A stretch of DNA of 64,000 bases from Otatea glauca (Eukaryota > Streptophyta > Magnoliopsida > Poales > Poaceae), in assembly GCA_036346275.1 (NCBI GenBank), contig CM070730.1, positions 39,974,918 through 40,038,917 on the forward strand. Direction: 5' to 3'. A model generated the notes under the pieces. That model searched no databases, was not told the DNA's origin, and was given only the letters and a program-made list of their open reading frames with translations. Below, piece after piece: positions 57,370-64,000 of this stretch; position 1 is the stretch's first letter, and each line of letters opens with the position of its first letter. A program made the position numbers and the translations under genes.

Positions 57370-58755
57370 TCATCTTTCTGCCCTTCCTTGATCTGATCTT
57401 CCAGGGTAGGTCTTACTTGTTTCCATCAGCATATTTACACTGTGGTTCTTTCTGCTCAAGGCGTCCGCCACCACGTTGGCTTTACCAGGGTGGTAGTGAA
57501 TTCCCATATTATAATCCTTGATTAACTCTAACCATCTTCTTTGCCTCATATTTAGGTCAGCTTGCGTGAAGATATACTTAAGACTTTTATGATCTGTATA
57601 CACTTCACATCTATTTCCGATGAGATGATGACGCCATATTTTTAGTGCATGCACCACGGCAGCTAATTCCAAATCATGGGTCGGATAGTTCTCCTCGTGT
57701 GGTCTCAATTGCCTCGATGCATAGGCGATTACCTTCCTTTTTTTGCATCAACACACATCCCAATCCCTGACGCGATGCATCACAAAAGATGTCGAAGCCT
57801 TGATGGACATCAGGTAAAACTAGTGCAGGTGCCGATGTTAATCTCCTCTTCAACTCCTGAAAACTCCTCTCACACTCAGGCGTCCATAAGAATTTCCTTT
57901 CCTTTTTCAACAATTGTGTAAGAGGTCTCGCAATCGTAGAGAATCCTTCGATGAATCGACGGTAATACCCCGCCATTCCAAGGAAACTACGGATTTGGGT
58001 TACCGACTTGGGTTGCTCCCAATGCGAACCGCTCCACTTTCTTTGGATCTACCGCAACTCCCGCTGCAGCCATTATGTGTCCAAGAAATTCAACCTTATT
58101 CTTCCGTAAATCACATTTGCTAAATTTCGCAAACAACTGTTGCTCTCTCAACTTTTCAAGGACTAGCCTCAAATGCTCGGCGTGTTCTTCGCTCGCCTTG
58201 GAATAGATAAGGATATCATCTATGAATACGACGACGAACTTGTCCAAGTATTCCATAAACACCTTATTCATTAAGTTCATGAAATATGCCGTGCATTTGT
58301 CAAACCAAAGGACATCATCAGAAACTCAGAGTGCCCATATCTTGACGAAAATGCGCTTCTAATATCCTCCGATCGGATCTTCAATTGATGGTATCCTCGA
58401 TCGAGATCAATTTTGAGAAGACTCGCTCCTCTCAATCGGTCAAAAGATCGTCGATCCCGGTAGCGGATACTTATTCTTTATCGTCACATCATTAAGTGCA
58501 CGATAGTCTATACACATCCTAAAACTCCCGCCCTTCTTCTTGACGAACAAGACAGTGCTCCCATGGCGATGAACTAGGTCTTATAAATCCTTTTTCCAGA
58601 GCTTCTTCAATTTGCTTCTTCATTTCCACCAATTCCTCTGTGGACATCCTGTAAGGTCTCTTAGCTATGGAGCTGTCCTCGAACCACTCTATCACGAACT
58701 CGATATCTCTATCCGTGGCATTCTGTAAATCTTCCGAAAACATCCGGATATTCAT
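57370..58755 (-). pseudogene. Gypsy C reverse transcriptase and RNase H remnant
   Basis: Frames at 58519-58755 (AKRPYRMSTEELVEMKKQIE, KGFIRPSSSPW), 57987-58280 (VVFIDDILIYSKASEEHAEH with the catalytic aspartates), 57674-57976 (YYRRFIEGFSTIARPLTQLL, FDIFCDASRQGLGCVLMQ) and 57370-57708 (VYTDHKSLKYIFTQADLNMR, KANVVADALSRKNH) together give RT and RNase H. Frame changes separate each. The RNase H aspartates are retained. Each part aligns to gypsy B 20404-22700. Confidence 0.88.
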
Positions 58756-59170
58756 TGACTATGGGCACTTCTTCTAAGTCGATAGCCTTCATGCCGTTGA
58801 CCATCAATTGTCCCTCCCGCACCGATTTTGCTTCAAACTCAATCCTCTTTCCATCCGGCTCTCGACCGATATGACTCTTTTTCCACAGTCAAAGATCGCT
58901 TTGTGTTTGGTTAACTAATCCATTCCTGTGATAACATCCAAGGTTTGGGTATTAAGGATGATTAAGTTCGCTAGAACTCCACTCCATTAATTATTAGTCT
59001 TACCCGTAACATCCTACTTTAGATCGGAGTTCGATCCGAGGATTGACTATGAGCACACATTTAAGATTCACTATTTCCATATCATTTTGAACAGCAAAAT
59101 CTCGGAAATAAAAGAATGCGAAGCTCGGAATCAAATTAAACAAGAGTCGGTAATCGAAGTTTACTAGAAC
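58756..59170 (-). pseudogene. Gypsy C protease remnant
   Basis: This aligns with gypsy B at about 22690-23100, where the protease end LGMDWL occurs. The same place here is frame-broken. The D-S-G site is not readable in one frame. Confidence 0.65.
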
Positions 59171-60360
59171 TTACCCAAGATAACGTCCGTGGCGTTCGAC
59201 TTCATCCGTCAGAATGTGGTTGACTCGCCTCGTGCGGTTCCTTGGGATGGAGTTGTTCTGTTGATGCCCCGCGTTCACGATTGGCGCAGAGTCCTTGCCG
59301 TGTGTTCCCGTGTTAAAGCGGACCGGGTGACACCTCCCTTCTTAGGGCAATTGTTGGCAAATGCCCCATTTCATTGCAATGATAGCAACGCCTTCCCACC
59401 GCCTCGAGAGGTTCCTCCGATCGCGCTACGCTCCGGCCGAGTCCAACATTCGACCCATCGACGATTTGCCGCCAGCGGTGCCCTATCATTGCCTCTAGGC
59501 CGGTACCGAATGAACTGCTGGGGTGCCGCCTCTGCCTCTCACGACTCGACGACCTCCTTGTTGCACCATTCTGCGCTTCTCTTGTCATCCAACTCTCGGC
59601 GCTTGTCCTCTAAGATAAGAGCTTTGTTAACTAGCTCTTGGAAGTCGGGAATGTGTGGTGATCGGTCCCCACTGCACCTGCATTCAATCCTTCATGAAGC
59701 GGGATTGTCTGCCTTATCCGTAGCCACGCCCTCAGTGCGTAGCGTGCCGGTTGGGTGAATCTGTTCGTAATCGCCACCGACCGCCCCCGCTGAGGCTCCG
59801 AATTCCTCCTTTTGAGATCCATGATACCCTGCAGATGGTACCGCGAAAGTCGAGGTGAATTCTCCCACGTGATACTCTGTGGGTCCTCATGAGCTGCGCA
59901 GGTTTTCCCACCATTCTGCGGCAGTCCTTCGAGTTGATGAGAGGCATAGAGTACCCTCTCATGTCCTACACACCGGGTAATGTGCGCTTCCTTTCGATTG
60001 TCCTTAGCCAATCGCTCGCCTCCAAGTGGATTGGCGTTGCACGAGAAGGTAGGTGGACGGGTTATCATAAACTCCGACAACCTTGAGTAGGGGTGTGGTC
60101 CATGGTTACCCCGGCTGAAACATTCGCAGCAGCTTGGTTGGATATCTGCGCATGGTTTGAACCATCGTGTTCATAAGTTGAGTCCGGCAACAAGAAGGCT
60201 CCTGTGTTCTCGCATATCGACCTGCGGCGGTTGAGGAATCGGCTCTTCATTCTGGTTATTCGCCTGGTTAGCTCCACTTCCGCTGGCTCCAACATTTCCA
60301 CGTGTCCTCACTATCTGTTGCAAGCTTCCAAGGTTAAGAAAAGAAGAAAGCATAGACAAG
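59171..60360 (-). pseudogene. Gypsy C gag remnant
   Basis: The frame 59631-60080 has the retrotransposon gag core: MSEFMITRPPTFSCNANPLG, RVLYASHQLEG, YHLQGIMDLKRR, RSVA and RFTQPARYALRA. Downstream a zinc-knuckle start CYHCNEMGHLP occurs at 59313-59588 but lacks its last cysteine. The probable N-terminal part is at 60171-60359 (proline/glutamine-rich). Several frame changes break it. This region is absent from gypsy B, which lost it in the deletion at 23156. Confidence 0.8.
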
Positions 60361-60649
60361 TAGAAGAATTTATGTGGGGAAACAGGTGTAACTTAAATTA
60401 TTTAGCCACTTTATTGATATAATATAAAGCAGTATGGTTGCTCACAAGTGCCTAAGGGCAATGCAACGCATACGAGACACTCACAACCAGAACAAGTAAG
60501 CAAACATAGGAACCAATGACGACTCACACCTAATGGTGACTCTGAAGAAAAAGACGCGACTCAACCTTCGAGTCTCGACACTATACTCTACTAGACTCGA
60601 TCACTCATCGAGCCAACCCGGCTACGGCTCCCCCAGAGCATACACCGTG
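60361..60649. other. Gypsy C spacer between upstream frame and gag
   Basis: No coding signal is visible. The sequence is AT-richer at 60340-60430. It separates the gag start from the upstream frame. Confidence 0.4.
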
Positions 60650-61330
60650 GGTGCTCCGCATCGGGCAACCGTCTCGTGACCTCTCGCACTGGTGCAAAAG
60701 ACCCCATCGACTTCACCGTCCCGGCCGCTCGCTCGCGATCGGTGCCTCCTGCTCTGGCTCCTCCAGATCTGGATCGTGTAACTCCAGGACTAGCTCATGC
60801 TCGGGTCCGTACAAAGCCATCTCCAACTCTTGGATCTTCTGCATGGAATGAGCTAAGCCCTCCCGCAGCTGGATCCTCGCCTCTGTGACCTCGGCGCGGG
60901 TCATCTGTAACTCCCGGACTGTCTCGTCCAAGGCGTCCTCCTGGGCGATGACGTACCTCGCCAGGTGGGTGATAGTGGCGCCCTCCTCTGCAAGCTCCAT
61001 CCTCTCCAAACGATTGTCTCGACGTGGATGGTGACGAAGACGGTGCCTCCAACTCTGCGGAGTAAGTGCGGGCAATCGCCGCATCGCTCGCCGTGCCGTT
61101 GCCTCGGATTCCGCCTCAAAAGAAGACCTCCCGACCGTGATGTAGATAGGACGGCTCGCCTCGCCCTCTCTCGAGCATACATCGTGATCTTGACATCCCA
61201 GCGACGCCAAGTCCCGCCTGCACCATCAAGTCCTCGACATGTGGTCTGTCAAAACCTCCGAGCAATCGTGATCATACGCCATAACTCCGCGGCGTATCCT
61301 CCGGTGCGCCTCCATAGGTATGGATCATCC
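60650..61330 (-). pseudogene. Upstream open frame of gypsy C, unknown function
   Basis: The frame at 60713-61210 (165 codons) encodes SRPIYITVGRSSFEAESEAT, then a helical, glutamate-rich stretch (ARYVIAQEDALDETVREL, AEVTEARIQLREGLAH, MQKIQELEMALYGPEHELVL) that could form a coiled coil. It lies between the primer site and gag, where several grass gypsy elements have an additional reading frame. I do not assign a function. The frame appears to continue upstream to about 61330 after a break. It might be an N-terminal extension of gag or a separate accessory protein. Confidence 0.5.
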
Positions 61331-61510
61331 TCATCTCCAAAACAAACCTTGTTTAAATTAAACAGAGAATAATAAAAATTCAGATAGGTATGAAACAAGA
61401 GAGAAGAGATAAGTCAAGATTTCATTGATATTCTTGCTCAAGTTGATTAGGACTTTAGAAAATAGTTTTACCCTCCTAGGCACAACCAAACTAGGGTCAA
61501 GTCCTCACAT

Positions 61511-61526
61511 CACCTGCTCGATACCA
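61511..61526 (-). other. Primer binding site of gypsy C
   Basis: The minus strand reads TGGTATCGAGCAGGTG four bases after the LTR end CCCGACA, a tRNA-Met type primer site of grass gypsy elements. It confirms the minus orientation. Confidence 0.8.
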
Positions 61527-61530
61527 CCTC

Positions 61531-64000
61531 TGTCGGGACCCGACTCAGAACCGACCCTCTGTATTCTGCGTGCCACCAGATCACGCTTAGCACACACATC
61601 ATACAGGGTTGCACATCACGCATATTCACGAAGGTATAAGAATAAATAGTGCAAACATGTATATAAACCGAGTTGTACGACCTTATGGTCTCCTTACGGA
61701 TAAGTCAGCCACACAGGGCTTACATTATTCAAAGTAAAGAAATAGCAGCGGAACATAAATAAAAGGGTCGTGGAAGCCTTCATCTTGCCACAGCAACCAA
61801 CCGGGCTTGCCCCTAGTTGCTCGTGATCCTCGATGTACTCTTCCTCCCATGCTGGTGTAGACTCCTCCACTGATGTTGGGTTTGATAAGCAAGGTGGGGT
61901 GAGTACACAAGGCACTCAACAAGTAATGCACAGAATGCAGCGCTATTACTATATGTTGGGCTTAAATGGTTCTTTTGCATCAAGCAGCAATTTTAAACAA
62001 TATCTTAATTAGATTAAAGCAGTGGAACAGTTATAAGTAATACTAATTTCTTCAAATAGTTTTCCTTCGAAGATTCTCGGCACACAGCCCTAACCGTTCA
62101 TTTTTAACACTGGCACACAGCCACCCCTTCCATGTTTTGTTTATGAAAATCTACCCTTGATCAGAATCCTCGAGCAATGCTCAATACCGTGAGCACGGCT
62201 ATTCAATAGTTTTGACACCGCAGAGGTTGTACACTTTACCCACAAGATACAACCGCCACCACACGGTGATTGTCCGCAACAAAGCTTTTCAGAACTTCTA
62301 CCTTAACTAAAGAACCTCTCCAGTATTGCCTTCACTATCACTTCCTCACACAGAGCCAAGTATAGGACCGGCCAATCACCGTTGGATGGGCACCAAGCCG
62401 TAGCACGTGCACGCCCCCATACAGATACACCCTCGTGTCTGTCACCCCGAGGTATCGGAGGAAAGATATCTAACCCTAGTCAACTAGGTCCGTCCCATAT
62501 CGGACATGTGGTTGTACGGTGACTCGGATCAAAGGTTTGCAAGGTGAAGTCCTTAACCGACCAAGGCAAGACTTCCAACACTCAACAAGGGCACACACCC
62601 CAATGTGGCACACAGACTCACATCACTCATCAACCCATCGCCACACAGCCCACCAGTGCACACACCTCTTGCCACTTGCCTAGTCTAAATCATTTCCCAC
62701 CCAGCTTGATTATTGTGCAACACATGCCAGCAATAACTCAACATCGATGACGAAACCACACAGTCACTGACTTCAATCTCATCATGTGGCATCATCACAC
62801 CACTTTCCAAAATACATTCAATATGTCTTTAATCAAGATTGTAGCATTTTTCAAAGATCACTCATGATTCGTTGCAAGGCTAAGCATCTACTCACTGCCT
62901 AGCCTCCGTGTTGGCACAATATTAGCATCCAACTAATATAATCAAACTTAGGGTGACAATGATTTAAGGCATACAATTAATAATTCAAGGTGGCATAACA
63001 AAATGGGTTGATTAACTACATTATCCCAATTTAAATTACACTCATTTTATATAAATTAGTATGCATAATTTCAAAGCATAAATTACATTTTAAAAGCTGG
63101 TATCAAAATGATCAAAGCATCACTTGCCTTCAAAGAGTCGCTGGTCTTGTTCAAGCTTGGTCTTGAGCGACTAAATCTTCCTCGAAACTTTCCTAGCAAA
63201 TTTGCGCTCACGCGCACAAACAAAATATGCAATAAATAACTAATACAGAAGACTAAATGACCTCAAAAATTCAAATAAAATTCACCATTAAATAGCTCAC
63301 AATTTTATGAATTTTTAGAAATTTGAATCACTCAAATCCGAGTTAAGATGCAAAAGTTATAGTCATATGAAGTTTGAATAAAATCTGAAAATCCAGAAAT
63401 TTAGAAAATCCGATTTTTCTGAATAATTTTTATACTGGAAATTCGCTTTTATGACATCAGCACCGCGTCATGATGACGTCAGCACAGAAATGAAATTCGG
63501 TCGAAATATTTTTATATATAAAAAATATTATGACGCTATCGCCGACGCCAAGACGACACGGCACGCCTGCAGGCCGCCACGCCGCTCTGTCTAAGGACGG
63601 GTTCACGGCTCGGCTCGTCTACCGTGGACTCGGTTCACCGCAATGCAAAGACGTGGCAAGATCCGAGCCGCTCGCTGAATCAACGCCGAGTCTCTCACGC
63701 CGCACCGCGCCCGAGATACGCGCGACACGCGCCGCGATCCAGGCCGTCACCACGCATCCAACGCGGCGACGCCGGCTCCACGCCCACGCTGCCGCACATC
63801 CAACGGCGCCAGATCCAACGGCCAAGACCGCGCCACATCGCGACGCCTCGGTTCATGCGACGACACGCGCGCAATCGCGACGGCACCCAAATCGACGGCC
63901 GGATCTAGTCTCCGCCCGGTCAAAGACCCACGCACAAGACGCGATTTGGCGAGGGTACGGTGTTATCTCCGCCGCACGCTCAAATCTGAACGCGCGATCC
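61531..64000 (-). repeat. 5' LTR of gypsy C, cut by the window edge
   Basis: It begins tgtcgggacccgactc at 61531 and follows the left LTR (52312 onward) and gypsy B to the window end. The two gypsy C LTRs differ by many small indels, a large share of them next to CTG or CAG trinucleotides. Short open frames here (63624-63908 and shadows) are not called as genes. Confidence 0.9.

Larger units (their letters stand above)
52312..64000 (-). mobile_element. Ty3/gypsy chromovirus C, right end off the window
   Basis: LTR 52312-55970, polypurine tract, pol, gag, an upstream frame, primer site and the start of a second LTR at 61531 are all on the minus strand. The internal region is about 5.56 kb. 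It is inserted in the gag of S3. It is related to gypsy B (pol aligns throughout) but much more damaged, with breaks every few hundred bases. The right LTR continues beyond 64000, so the right target duplication cannot be seen. Confidence 0.9.

Overview
The window is a plant heterochromatin-type stretch, almost certainly from a grass (Poaceae): about 90 % of it is LTR retrotransposon sequence of grass-type families, plus CACTA DNA transposon remnants. The plant assignment rests on plant-type chromovirus, Sirevirus-like and Angela/BARE-like polyproteins, tRNA-Met type primer sites and palindromic CACTA subterminal arrays. No species can be named from the sequence. I found no host protein gene, rRNA, tRNA or CRISPR array.

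Layout. (1) 1-6965 is a minus-strand Sirevirus-like Ty1/copia element (S1) whose 3' end is off the left edge; its 5' LTR is 4996-6965. S1 sits in the integrase region of a plus-strand Ty3/gypsy chromovirus (gypsy A), seen as 6966-7843 and again as 25156-29104, where it ends in a 3.7 kb LTR. (2) Gypsy A is split by a minus-strand chromovirus (gypsy B, 7844-25150, 5-bp target duplication actca), which is itself split by a complete minus-strand Angela/BARE-like copia element (11762-20050, target duplication aagga). This gives four retroelements in nested order. Gypsy B has lost its gag, its primer site and the first part of its 5' LTR in one deletion. (3) 29105-30389 is AT-rich and unassigned. 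(4) 30390-40470 is a full-length plus-strand Sirevirus-like copia element (S2, target duplication atatt). (5) 40471-41259 holds a GC-rich minisatellite. It is followed by a solo LTR of the S1 LTR family (41260-42872, target duplication tttat). (6) 42873-48509 is a mosaic of a decayed CACTA TNP2 transposase with a palindromic array, an old unassigned LTR-like sequence interrupted by a second S1-family solo LTR (44796-46441, target duplication agaac), two inverted repeats, a very GC-rich block and a CACTA right end. (7) 48513-52311 is a minus-strand relic of a third Sirevirus-like element (S3), cut on its left by the CACTA end and on its right by gypsy C. Gypsy C (52312 to the window end) is a minus-strand chromovirus with both LTRs visible, the right one running off the edge.

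How the parts work together. Each retroelement carries or carried a promoter LTR, a tRNA primer site, gag, protease, integrase, reverse transcriptase and RNase H, and a polypurine tract. None seen here is intact: all coding regions have frameshifts or nonsense codons, so any movement would need proteins from elsewhere. The youngest insertion by LTR similarity appears to be the Angela-like element (roughly 20 substitutions between its LTRs by eye). The copies in the right third (S3, gypsy C) are the most damaged. Their damage is enriched for small changes around CTG/CAG trinucleotides, which may partly be a consensus error and not biology.

I did not find an undescribed biological system. The most useful leads are the dense TGACGTCA/G-box cluster in the gypsy B LTR, the long inverted repeat at 47129-47263, the palindromic CACTA end arrays, the variable repeat block in the S1-family LTRs, and the CTG/CAG-linked change pattern.
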